A stretch of 64,000 bases of DNA from Anaerococcus hydrogenalis DSM 7454 (lineage in GTDB: Bacteria > Bacillota > Clostridia > Tissierellales > Peptoniphilaceae), in assembly GCF_000173355.1 (NCBI RefSeq), contig NZ_ABXA01000002.1, forward strand, positions 1-64,000. The letters are read 5' to 3'. Both the position numbers and the translations under genes were made by a program. The notes beneath the pieces are model-generated. The model had not been told where the DNA came from. It searched no databases and saw nothing but the letters and a program-made list of their open reading frames with translations. Below, piece after piece: positions 47,358 to 54,616 of the stretch; positions within the stretch are counted from its first letter, which is position 1; each line of letters opens with the position of its first letter.

Positions 47358-47975
47358 TTACTTGTGATAGTCTTCTATTTTATCCTCATATTTTTTTATA
47401 AGTTCTCGTGAATAAACTTTTTTGTTTTTTGAATCTCTGACTTCTTTCCAAAGAATTGCAGCTACTTGTATTTTATTAGAGTAGTTACAACTAATTTCGT
47501 CTGCACAAAAATCCTTTAAAAATTGATTCCATTGACAAACCGAATTATCATACTTAGCATAATCTGATTTTCCATAATAAACTTTGAGCATATCTTGAAT
47601 TGTAAAACTCAAATCATTTTCTCTTTTTACTTTTCTCCAAGCAGTAGCCATATCAGCAGTAAATTTAAATGGCGAAACATCGGTTAAAATTGAGAAATAC
47701 TCTCTGAAATGTGTGTTAAAGGAGAACCCGCATTCAAGTAATGGAGTATCTAAGGTAATAGTTTCTACTTGTTTCTTTTCATTTTTTATTGATGACTTTT
47801 TAATCAAATCACCCTTAAAGTACTGTTCAATAATATAATTGAGTTCCTGTTTTGTACCTCTGTATTCTAATCCTAATGACTTGCATATCTGTGAAAGTTC
47901 TTCACGATACCAATAGTATTTATTAAACTCATCAAACAATGTGATTTTATCAAACTTAGGTCTTCTTTCTATCAT
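47358..47975 (-). CDS. SAP-domain protein, DUF6434-like
   Basis: This 205-residue protein has an N-terminal SAP-like DNA-binding motif (LSQICKSLGLEYRGTKQELN) and a C-terminal region (about 75-205) with FREYFSILTDVSPFKFTADM and QWNQFLKDFCAD. This is the DUF6434-type arrangement seen in cytoplasmic proteins of Firmicutes. The function is unknown; DNA binding is inferred from the SAP motif. It is cargo between the transfer operon and the damaged virD4 copies, with its own good ribosome binding site. Confidence 0.7.
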   Translation of the reverse strand: MIERRPKFDKITLFDEFNKYYWYREELSQICKSLGLEYRGTKQELNYIIEQYFKGDLIKKSSIKNEKKQVETITLDTPLLECGFSFNTHFREYFSILTDVSPFKFTADMATAWRKVKRENDLSFTIQDMLKVYYGKSDYAKYDNSVCQWNQFLKDFCADEISCNYSNKIQVAAILWKEVRDSKNKKVYSRELIKKYEDKIEDYHK

Positions 47976-48042
47976 TGTTTTATCCTTTCGAAAAGATCTA
48001 AATATATGAATAGGCTACTCCAATTTATCTATTTCATTATTT

Positions 48043-48465
48043 TCATAACACTTGAACATGACTTGCTTCTTCACAATTAAGTGCTTCCTTCAAATCTTTA
48101 AAATACAGTTTTTGTTGGTTTCTTAAATATAGTCCTACAAAAGGTTTAAATATAAATTTTTTAGAAATAATATTTTCTGTAAAATCTAATGTTGTTTTAT
48201 CTCCATTCGAATAAAATTTTCCTATCCAAGTTCCTTTTATATTTGCGTTTTCAATTTCAAAAGACCAGCATTGATGTTTCGGACATTCTATAACTTTAAA
48301 ATTTGTTTCTATCCCATCTTTTGTAATCTCTACAAAATTCTTATCATCAATAATTTTGATATCTTTGATATCACTTCTCCAACCAAAATCACGAAGGTCA
48401 GTAACTTTATCCCATACTTTTTCTATTGGGCAATTTAATGTAACTTTGATATTTGCAACTGCCAT
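48043..48465 (-). CDS. SRPBCC (START-like) family protein
   Basis: This 140-residue protein begins ANIKVTLNCPIEKVWDKVTD and has WSFEIENANIKGTWIGKFYS, TLDFTENI and a C-terminal helix after KPFVGLYLRNQQK: the helix-grip fold of the polyketide cyclase/SRPBCC superfamily. These bind hydrophobic ligands, but the ligand cannot be deduced. It starts after CTTAGGAGG, beside the ClbS-like gene; the two may act together or simply travel as one cargo insert. Confidence 0.8.
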   Translation of the reverse strand: MAVANIKVTLNCPIEKVWDKVTDLRDFGWRSDIKDIKIIDDKNFVEITKDGIETNFKVIECPKHQCWSFEIENANIKGTWIGKFYSNGDKTTLDFTENIISKKFIFKPFVGLYLRNQQKLYFKDLKEALNCEEASHVQVL

Positions 48466-48502
48466 AAAATCCTCCTAAGTAAACTTATTTATACTTTTCT
48501 AT

Positions 48503-49021
48503 CTATAGAACTAATTTCTTCCATTTCCTAATCTTAGTCCTAAATGTTCCAAATGGCGCTACTGTATTTACATGAATAAATTTATATACTTCCCAAGTAG
48601 CAGTTTTGGTTGCTTCATCTGCCCATTTTCTCATATGTGGTTTAAATAATTCTTCATCTGTTAATTCATCTATCATAAGATAAATTTTTTTTACATTTTC
48701 TGTTAGTTGTTCTTTTAGTTCATATAGAGATTTATGGGCATAGTTCTCTGTAAACCATTGATATAATTCTCCAAGTTGATTCCACTTGAATTTATCTGAT
48801 GGTGTTTTAACATCTATACCTTTTTTCTCATCTTCTTCCCATTTTAATACTAAAGTCGTCCAGCCTACTTGATAGGCAAGATTTTCTGCTGGTGTCCTAT
48901 CAAATTCTTCTAGTCTTTTATCTTTTAGTTCTTCTGGTATATTGTCAAACTCTGAAATATATTTTTCAAAAGTTTTCTTTATCTCATTCTTTAATTCTTC
49001 CTTACTTTCATAAGACCTCAT
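48503..49021 (-). CDS. ClbS/DfsB family four-helix bundle protein
   Basis: This 172-residue protein has the DinB-like four-helix layout of the ClbS/DfsB family: ELKNEIKKTFEKYISEFDNI, RTPAENLAYQVGWTTLVLKW, KWNQLGELYQWFTENYAHKS and WEVYKFIHVNTVAPFGTFRT. In E. coli ClbS inactivates the genotoxin colibactin; most homologues have no tested role. It may be a self-protection or detoxification enzyme acquired as cargo. It starts after TGGAGGTAGG and precedes the SRPBCC gene. Confidence 0.82.
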   Translation of the reverse strand: MRSYESKEELKNEIKKTFEKYISEFDNIPEELKDKRLEEFDRTPAENLAYQVGWTTLVLKWEEDEKKGIDVKTPSDKFKWNQLGELYQWFTENYAHKSLYELKEQLTENVKKIYLMIDELTDEELFKPHMRKWADEATKTATWEVYKFIHVNTVAPFGTFRTKIRKWKKLVL

Positions 49022-49086
49022 ATGCCTACCTCCATGGTTTATATATAGATATTATACCAAAAATATTTTTATCCTTACGTTAATTC

Positions 49087-49512
49087 ATAATCTTGTAATC
49101 AAACTGTTCCTATTTATTTTTATTTTATCTCTGTTTTTCAAAAACTCTTCCACATCAAATAAATTCTTCTTATCATAATCTTCCAATAACTTATAATTCT
49201 TATGTTTTGTAATATCGAATTTATAAGACAAGAAAGGTCTTACTCCTCTTAGTTGGCATAGCATTTATCACCATCCATACAGTTATTTCATCTTGACACA
49301 TAAGTTTATTACCTGTCTTTTAGGTAATTTAGTCCAAAAGATTTTTGATTTGATCTTGTTTCTGATTTGTTATTTAGGTCTATGATTTCTTTTCCTTCTA
49401 GAAATAGTGTGGAGTCACAGTTACAACTATTGTATCTCATAATCTTTATAGATTGCTTTTAATTGAGATTGTGCTTGCAGTATTATGCTTACTGATATTT
49501 ATCTTGAGAGTT
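49087..49512 (-). pseudogene. Degenerate second copy of the VirD4 C-terminus
   Basis: The DNA follows the intact-frame VirD4 fragment at 49870-50320 almost base for base, but with stops and several deletions. For example, the region encoding MDGGKCIYQL is shortened, and the end near 49505 diverges abruptly. The two copies are separated by the 91-residue gene at 49545-49820. It is a dead tandem duplicate. Nothing else is visible in 49022-49544. Confidence 0.8.
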
Positions 49513-49544
49513 TTTAATGTCTATCGCCTATTAATACCTTATTT

Positions 49545-49820
49545 CTAGTCTTCTAAAATCGATACTTCAAGGTCTATCGCTTTAAATGTAACAGTTATTC
49601 CTACTTCGTCCTTTACCGTTTTTTCAAATAGCTCAGCTATATCATATGGGGACATATCATATATATCTTCATACCATTCATTACTTTCATCGTACATTGT
49701 CTCACATATTGCTTCAATATAATTTTTTTCATCCCTTGTGAGTTCTGTATCACTTTCTAGAATAAACTGCTCACCATTTATATTTAATATAATTAAAGAT
49801 GATTTTCTATTTTCACACAT
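49545..49820 (-). CDS. Small acidic protein of the conjugative element, unidentified
   Basis: This 91-residue, strongly acidic protein has the pattern LIILNINGEQFILESDTELT followed by NYIEAICETMYDESNEWYED and ends KAIDLEVSILED. It resembles a DUF6061-type element protein in size and setting, but I cannot confirm the family. The ATG follows ATGGAGAAAGC. It lies 18 bp downstream of the VirD4 fragment. Confidence 0.6.
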   Translation of the reverse strand: MCENRKSSLIILNINGEQFILESDTELTRDEKNYIEAICETMYDESNEWYEDIYDMSPYDIAELFEKTVKDEVGITVTFKAIDLEVSILED

Positions 49821-49838
49821 TTTGCTTTCTCCATAAAC

Positions 49839-50655
49839 TCAAATGTTTAACCTATTTATCTTATAACTTGATTTTAACTTTACCTTATCTCTATTTGTTA
49901 GATACTCTTCTACATCAAACAAGTTTTTCTTATCATAATCTTCCAACAACTTGTAATTCTTATGCTTTGTAATATCGAATTTATCAGATAAGAAAGGTCT
50001 TACTCCTCTTAGCTGGTATATACACTTACCACCATCCATTACAGTTATTTCATCTTGGCTCATAAGTTCCTTGCCAGTCTTTTGATAATTTAGTCCAAAA
50101 GATTTTTGGTTAGATCTTGTTTCTGATGTGTTATATAAGTCTATGGTTTCTTTTCCTAAGGTTTCTGATAACTCTTTTACTGTTGTTTTTTCTTTTCCTC
50201 CTAAGAAAAGTGTTGAGTCACAGTTACCAACTATTGTATCTGCATGGTCTTTATAGATTGCTTTTAATTGAGATTGTGCTTGCAGTATTATGCTTGCTGA
50301 TATTTCTCTTGAACGAATTGTTGCAATCAATTTTTCAAATTTAGGAATCAAGCCTATATTCGCAAACTCATCAAGTAGACATCTAACATGAACTGGAAGT
50401 CTTCCACCATACACATCATCTGCCTTATCACAAAGTAGATTAAATAATTGGGAATACATTATTGAGACTACAAAGTTAAAAGTATCGTCAGTATCTGATA
50501 TTATTACGAATAAAGCAGTTTTCCTATCTCCAATTTTATCGAGTTCTAATTCATCTTCACTCATTAGCTCTCTAAGCTCTCTTATATCAAAAGGTGCAAG
50601 TCTTGCTCCACAAGATATTAGAATTGACTTGGCAGTTTTTCCTGTAACAACTTGT
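49839..50655 (-). pseudogene. VirD4/TraG coupling protein, N-terminally truncated
   Basis: About 272 residues of a coupling protein remain. The frame opens near 50655 (GKTAKSILISCGARLAPFDI), includes the second half of the ATPase (VRCLLDEFANIGLIPKFEKL, the Walker B glutamate; STLFLGGKEKTTVKELSETL) and ends with the tail KHKNYKLLEDYDKKN. The first roughly 330 residues, with Walker A and the membrane helices, are missing. A TGA lies a few codons upstream and the TnpW gene ends 10 bp away, so a second module has replaced the 5' end. An internal ATG at 50564 exists, but a product from it would be inactive. Transfer would need a coupling protein supplied elsewhere. Confidence 0.85.
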
Positions 50656-50665
50656 CAAGGACTTT

Positions 50666-50851
50666 CTAATCATTTTTGTCGACTTTTTGATGTTTTTCTC
50701 TCTCCATTTCTCTAAGCATTATGCGTTTTAATTTGTCTTGCATTGTTTCCGTTGCATTTTCATTAAAGTGAACAACAACCTCATAGGTTGCTTTACCAAT
50801 TTTCTTTATAGTTTTTGTTCCTGTATTCTGTTTATTTTTATTTTCGTGCAT
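50666..50851 (-). CDS. TnpW-like transposon-encoded small protein
   Basis: This protein of about 61 residues has the TnpW hallmark KKIGKATYEVVVHFNENATETMQDKLKRIM. TnpW-type proteins are found in Tn4451/Tn5397-like and CTn elements; their function is unknown. The ATG at 50851 is behind ACAGGAGG and is preferred to the upstream start. It is placed between the replisome organizer gene and the truncated virD4. Confidence 0.8.
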   Translation of the reverse strand: MHENKNKQNTGTKTIKKIGKATYEVVVHFNENATETMQDKLKRIMLREMEREKHQKVDKND

Positions 50852-50879
50852 ATATTTTCCTCCTGTTTGTTGCAATAAT

Positions 50880-50917
50880 AAAAGGCGATTAGATTTTTAA
50901 TTTTCTAATCGCCTTTT
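50880..50917 (-). terminator. 13-bp perfect hairpin upstream of the TnpW gene
   Basis: AAAAGGCGATTAG pairs with CTAATCGCCTTTT over 13 bp with a 12-nt loop. It lies between the replisome organizer gene and tnpW and probably terminates the former. A 34-codon frame without a proper start (ending NMTLKRRLEN) runs into it. Confidence 0.75.
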
Positions 50918-51009
50918 AAGTGTCATATTTACATTTTTATTATCTCTGGCATACTTTGATACCTTTTTAGACTTAAAGTCTTTAATAATGCCTTTCCACC
51001 TCTTTTTAT

Positions 51010-51723
51010 CTATAAAGATTCTCCTACGTCATAGTTCATTTTTTTATTTAAACCTTTCTGTCTTAGTTTGTCTTTATCTTCTTCATACCAATTAAGGATT
51101 GTTACATAATGGTCTTGATAGTTTTTTCCTGAACTTTTGATATATCTTGATAGCTTTTCAATCATTGTATCTGTATGACTTTGAAGCTTATCCTTTAGCT
51201 TATGGTATTCTTCTTCAGTTAATCGAACATTTTGATATTTTCCGTAAAAAGAAACTGGGGCTGATTGGTTTTCTTTTTCTCCTCTCCCCTTATCTATACT
51301 AACCTTATCTAATCTACCCTTACCTATACTATGCGGACAAATGGTTGACACTTGGTTGTCATTTGGTATACCAAGATTTTCAAGTTTGATATATGCTCCA
51401 TTTTCTGTTTGTGTTAAGCTTTGTTTTTCTGTAATATACATCGTTTCTTTTCGCCTGTCATTCCTGATGTAGTTATTTATCTTCCAATGAGTAATTACAA
51501 TAATTCCCCTTTCAAAGACAATTACAAAGCCTTTTGTTATTAAGATTTTTAGGTCATCTTCATTTGCTCCTATGATTTTTATTATCTTCTTTGGATTGTC
51601 CACAAAACCATCATCATCTGCCCTCATTGATAGATGAAAATACAGACATTGACTACTTAGTGGCATATCCAAAAATAAGTCGCTATCTACTATCTTTAGT
51701 GAAAACATTCTTTTATCTGCCAT
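51010..51723 (-). CDS. Replisome organizer-like protein (RepA/DnaD-associated)
   Basis: This 237-residue protein has the N-terminal domain common to phage and element replisome organizers: MFSLKIVDSDLFLDMPLSSQ, CLYFHLSMRADDDGFVDNPK and an HTH-like stretch ending ITHWKINNYIRNDRRK. The C-terminal third is helical (LTEEEYHKLKDKLQSHTDTM, then SSGKNYQDHYVTILNW), as in proteins that recruit the host helicase. It probably starts replication of the mobilizable module. It begins behind TAGGAGAGC. A second protein of similar type is at 53054-53533. Confidence 0.8.
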   Translation of the reverse strand: MADKRMFSLKIVDSDLFLDMPLSSQCLYFHLSMRADDDGFVDNPKKIIKIIGANEDDLKILITKGFVIVFERGIIVITHWKINNYIRNDRRKETMYITEKQSLTQTENGAYIKLENLGIPNDNQVSTICPHSIGKGRLDKVSIDKGRGEKENQSAPVSFYGKYQNVRLTEEEYHKLKDKLQSHTDTMIEKLSRYIKSSGKNYQDHYVTILNWYEEDKDKLRQKGLNKKMNYDVGESL

Positions 51724-51752
51724 GCTCTCCTACCTTTCTTCAAATAAAAAAA

Positions 51753-51777
51753 GACGATAGTTTTTACTTCTATCGCC
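51753..51777 (-). terminator. Hairpin upstream of the replisome organizer gene
   Basis: GGCGATAG pairs with CTATCGTC (one G-T pair), followed by a T-run on the minus strand. It is one of several similar GCGAT-type hairpins placed in front of genes in this module. Confidence 0.55.
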
Positions 51778-51830
51778 CTTTGTAAGTGTATATAGCTATT
51801 TATTTAATAACTATTTGCCATTTTCATATT

Positions 51831-52904
51831 TTATTTTTCTGAATCTAATTCTTTTATAGACTCTTCTATTTCTTCAATAGATGGTAAGCTGCTTTTATAT
51901 TCCTGCTCGAGTAGTTTGCTAATTTCATACTTACTTATTCCTATTGGCTGTGAGATATTTTCAAGCGAATATTCAGCGACTACATTATCTTTATCTCTGC
52001 AAATTAGTATTCCTATGGTTTGATTATCACTATTTGATTTCATATTCTTATTTACAGCTGTTACATAAAAATTGAGTTGACCTGCAAATTCCGGCTTAAA
52101 TTTTTCTGTCTTTAATTCTACTACAACATAGGAGTGTAGTTTAACATGATAGAAAAGTAAGTCCATATAAAAATCACTTTCTCCAACCTTGATATGGACT
52201 TGCCTACCCATGTAAGAAAATCCTGTCCCAAGTTCCAAAAGAAAAGAAGTTATTTGATTTACTAATGCTTCTTCCAACTCTCTTTCATCATATTTATCTC
52301 TTATTGTTAGAAAATCAAAGTTGTATGGATCTTTTATTGTTTGCTTAGCTAATTCAGATTGGACAGCCGGTAATCTATTATCAAAATTAGTAACTGCATT
52401 CCCAACCCTTTTATATAAATCTCCATCAATCTGATGTTCCAAAACCGTCCTGCTCCATCCATTTTCAATAGTCTTATCTATATAAAACAAAGCCTCTTTG
52501 ACATCTTTACACTTATACATAATCCTTTGATTATGTCCCCAAGGAATACTTTTTATTCTTCTTTCAACATCCGATAATTGGGTTACAGCTTGTAACCCAA
52601 TTAGGTAATCATTATAAAAGATATACCAATATCTTATGTGTTTTAAGTTTACGGCTGAAAATCCTCTCATATCTGGAAATTCTTTTCTTAAATCACTACT
52701 CAATAATTTTAGAAAACTATCACCCCAAGAATATTGCTTTTGTTTTTCAACAATTTCTTTTCCCAAGTTCCAATACAAATCAAGCAACTCATAATTAACT
52801 TTTACTGCTGCTTTTAATTGACTGCGTCTAACTTTTTCCTTTAAATCTAAAAGTAATTTTTTATATTCACTATCTCCTATAATAGCTAAATCTTTTTTAT
52901 CCAT
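51831..52904 (-). CDS. DUF1016/PDDEXK nuclease family protein (YhcG-like)
   Basis: This 357-residue protein has an N-terminal DUF1016 domain (YELLDLYWNLGKEIVEKQKQ, DMRGFSAVNLKHIRYWYIFY). The C-terminal PDDEXK nuclease domain has GESDFYMDLLFYHVKLHSYV and VVELKTEKFKPEFAGQLNFY, so the acidic and Glu-x-Lys catalytic residues are present. The family is spread through mobile elements and restriction islands; the specific role is not known, and defence or recombination is possible. The ATG at 52904 behind TGGAGTG is preferred. It sits between two replication genes as likely cargo. Confidence 0.88.
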   Translation of the reverse strand: MDKKDLAIIGDSEYKKLLLDLKEKVRRSQLKAAVKVNYELLDLYWNLGKEIVEKQKQYSWGDSFLKLLSSDLRKEFPDMRGFSAVNLKHIRYWYIFYNDYLIGLQAVTQLSDVERRIKSIPWGHNQRIMYKCKDVKEALFYIDKTIENGWSRTVLEHQIDGDLYKRVGNAVTNFDNRLPAVQSELAKQTIKDPYNFDFLTIRDKYDERELEEALVNQITSFLLELGTGFSYMGRQVHIKVGESDFYMDLLFYHVKLHSYVVVELKTEKFKPEFAGQLNFYVTAVNKNMKSNSDNQTIGILICRDKDNVVAEYSLENISQPIGISKYEISKLLEQEYKSSLPSIEEIEESIKELDSEK

Positions 52905-53053
52905 TCTAATCACTCCAATCTGATTTTTTATTTTATTCTATTTCTAACGCCAATGGTGGGAGTTTTAATCTTTTTATCATAATCAGCCTATGGTAAACAA
53001 GCTCATTTTATCATTACACATTTAGTTTAATTAATGTGATTATACCAAAAATG

Positions 53054-53533
53054 TTAAATCTTTTCTATCTCTCCCTCTATCTCTTTCTCTATCTCTATAT
53101 CTTTCTCTATCTCTATCTCTTGTCGGACATGGGTTGGACTCATTAAGGACAATGTCCTCTGTTTATTTTGTCTGTATCTTCTTTTTTTCTCTGCCCAGGC
53201 TGTTTCTGATCCTATTAAGTTTGGTATTTCAGTTAAATAGTATTCATCATTTTCTGTTACAACTTCTAGTAAGCCTTGATTGATTAAATAATTAACTGTG
53301 ACCATTACATCATCGTCTGTTTCATCTATGGTTAGTGCTAACTCTTTTATAAAATCACTTTCTACTCCGTCATAATAGAGTTTGCCCTCATCTTTTAGGC
53401 TTAGTAGTAGAAGTTTTAGGTAGATTATCGTGTAGGTATCTCCTCCCGATATTCTCCTTAGTCTTTTTATCCTTTTGTCTGTGAAAAATTCTTCTTTCAA
53501 TTTTATCCAATAATATCTTTTGTTTGTTGCCAT
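53054..53533 (-). CDS. Phage-type replisome organizer N-terminal domain protein
   Basis: This 159-residue protein begins KRYYWIKLKEEFFTDKRIKR and continues SGGDTYTIIYLKLLLLSLKD, the typical replisome organizer N-terminus, followed by ETAWAEKKRRYRQNKQ. The last 22 residues are an EIEKDIEIEKE-type repeat encoded by a TCTCTA hexanucleotide tract, so the usual C-terminal helicase-loader domain is missing. Three to four 23-bp repeats lie directly upstream and are likely its binding sites. It is probably the initiator, or a truncated initiator, of the MobL module. Confidence 0.82.
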   Translation of the reverse strand: MATNKRYYWIKLKEEFFTDKRIKRLRRISGGDTYTIIYLKLLLLSLKDEGKLYYDGVESDFIKELALTIDETDDDVMVTVNYLINQGLLEVVTENDEYYLTEIPNLIGSETAWAEKKRRYRQNKQRTLSLMSPTHVRQEIEIEKDIEIEKEIEGEIEKI

Positions 53534-53543
53534 ATCTGCTCCT

Positions 53544-53619
53544 TTCTTGATTTTCGATAATCGAAATTCTTGATTTCCGATTTTCGGAATTCTGGACTTC
53601 TGCTTTTCGGAAGTCTTGT
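53544..53619. repeat. 23-bp iteron-like repeats, candidate replication origin
   Basis: Imperfect copies begin at 53544, 53567, 53590 and (partial) 53613, exactly 23 bp apart. Each opens TTCTTGA or a variant. The first two then carry a palindrome, TTTCGATAATCGAAA or TTCCGATTTTCGGAA, and the third carries GCTTTTCGGAA. They end about 10 bp from the replisome organizer start. Regular spacing with embedded palindromes suggests initiator binding, for origin function or autoregulation. Confidence 0.65.
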
Positions 53620-53658
53620 TATTATGGTTATTTAAGGGTGTAACTTTTCGTTACTCCC

Positions 53659-54186
53659 TTAGATTTCTCTGGTCATATCTTTTTTGTTTGGTTTTACTTT
53701 TTCTTTTACTTTTCTTTTGACTTTTTCTTTTGTCTTATCCTTGTTCTTGGATAGATTTTTATATTTCTTTATTTGTTTTAGGATACTTTCTTTTTCTCTT
53801 TTATTTTCTTTGGCTATGACTTGTTTAAAGGCATATTCCATTACTTTTATGTCTTTTGCTTGGAAAAATACTTCATAGTTTTGGTTTTCTTTGTTTTTCA
53901 TTACTGAAAACTTTACTCCAATTTTGTTTAGTTCTTTTTTTAAGTCTTTTAGGTCGCTTTGATCTATGCTTATGTTTTCTAGTTGTCCTTTCTTGTAGAG
54001 GTCTTTTATTTTTATTTCATCGCCCATAAAACTTTTGAGGTTTCCGTTTGCTTTTTCTAAAGTATCATTCATCTTTTTTCTTATTTCTTTGTCTAAGTTG
54101 ATTAATTCTTTTGCTGCCTTTATTGTGTATGATATTATGGTTTGTGCTGCTTGACCTGCTTCTTTGCTTATTTCTTCGTTTATCAT
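53659..54186 (-). CDS. PcfB family (DUF3801) mobilization protein
   Basis: This 175-residue protein has the PcfB pattern: SKEAGQAAQTIISYTIKAAK at the start, GDEIKIKDLYKKGQLENISI in the middle, then LKKELNKIGVKFSVMKNKEN and YEVFFQAKDIKVMEYAFKQV. The tail is lysine-rich. In pCF10 PcfB-type proteins accompany the coupling and relaxase genes. It is placed upstream of a small gene and MobL, which fits a relaxosome or coupling role. It starts behind AAAGGAG. Confidence 0.85.
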   Translation of the reverse strand: MINEEISKEAGQAAQTIISYTIKAAKELINLDKEIRKKMNDTLEKANGNLKSFMGDEIKIKDLYKKGQLENISIDQSDLKDLKKELNKIGVKFSVMKNKENQNYEVFFQAKDIKVMEYAFKQVIAKENKREKESILKQIKKYKNLSKNKDKTKEKVKRKVKEKVKPNKKDMTREI

Positions 54187-54369
54187 GTTTTATCTCCTTT
54201 GTTTGAATTAAAAAAATGGAAGTATAGGCTTTAATTTTTCTATACTTCCCTTTAATTGTTTTTATTTGGTTGTTGGCGGTGGTGGAATGCCTTATTTTGA
54301 TGTTTATATAGCTTTCTTAGGTCTTTATACCTTTTATACTTTTAAATAGCTTAAAATATCTTTCCACCT

Positions 54370-54543
54370 TTAATAGTTTATGTGTGTTCTTTGGTCTGAT
54401 AGATAGTTTTTCATGTTAGAATATATAATCTGTATTTCTTCATTGTTCATTGCTTTTATTTCTTCTGTGCTTCTATATGTTTTGTATGTTCCATCTTGAT
54501 CTGCTTTTATGAGTTCATCTATTAGCTCTTGCCTTTTATTCAT
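54370..54543 (-). CDS. Small 57-residue protein between MobL and PcfB genes
   Basis: A short gene beginning MNKRQELIDELIKADQDGTY and ending QRTHINY, with a strong CTAGGAGG site at good spacing. It looks soluble and helical. I do not recognise it, but the clean start and the position inside the mobilization operon make it likely to be real. The remainder of 54187-54616 holds a hairpin (about 54215-54253) and a short startless frame ending HRQQPNKNN. Confidence 0.6.
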   Translation of the reverse strand: MNKRQELIDELIKADQDGTYKTYRSTEEIKAMNNEEIQIIYSNMKNYLSDQRTHINY

Positions 54544-54616
54544 CTCTATTACCTCCTAGATCTGCCTTTATTTTCTTGGTCATATTATAGCTTGGATAAG
54601 ATATTTTTACCAGGTC

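Noticed and set aside
49839-50564. Reading the 241-codon ORF as a complete gene starting at the internal ATG
   Set aside because: The frame continues upstream with conserved VirD4 sequence to about 50655, so the ATG is internal and the gene is truncated.
53058-53120. Short tandem repeat considered as a CRISPR-like array
   Set aside because: It is a 6-bp coding microsatellite without spacers; no cas genes are present.
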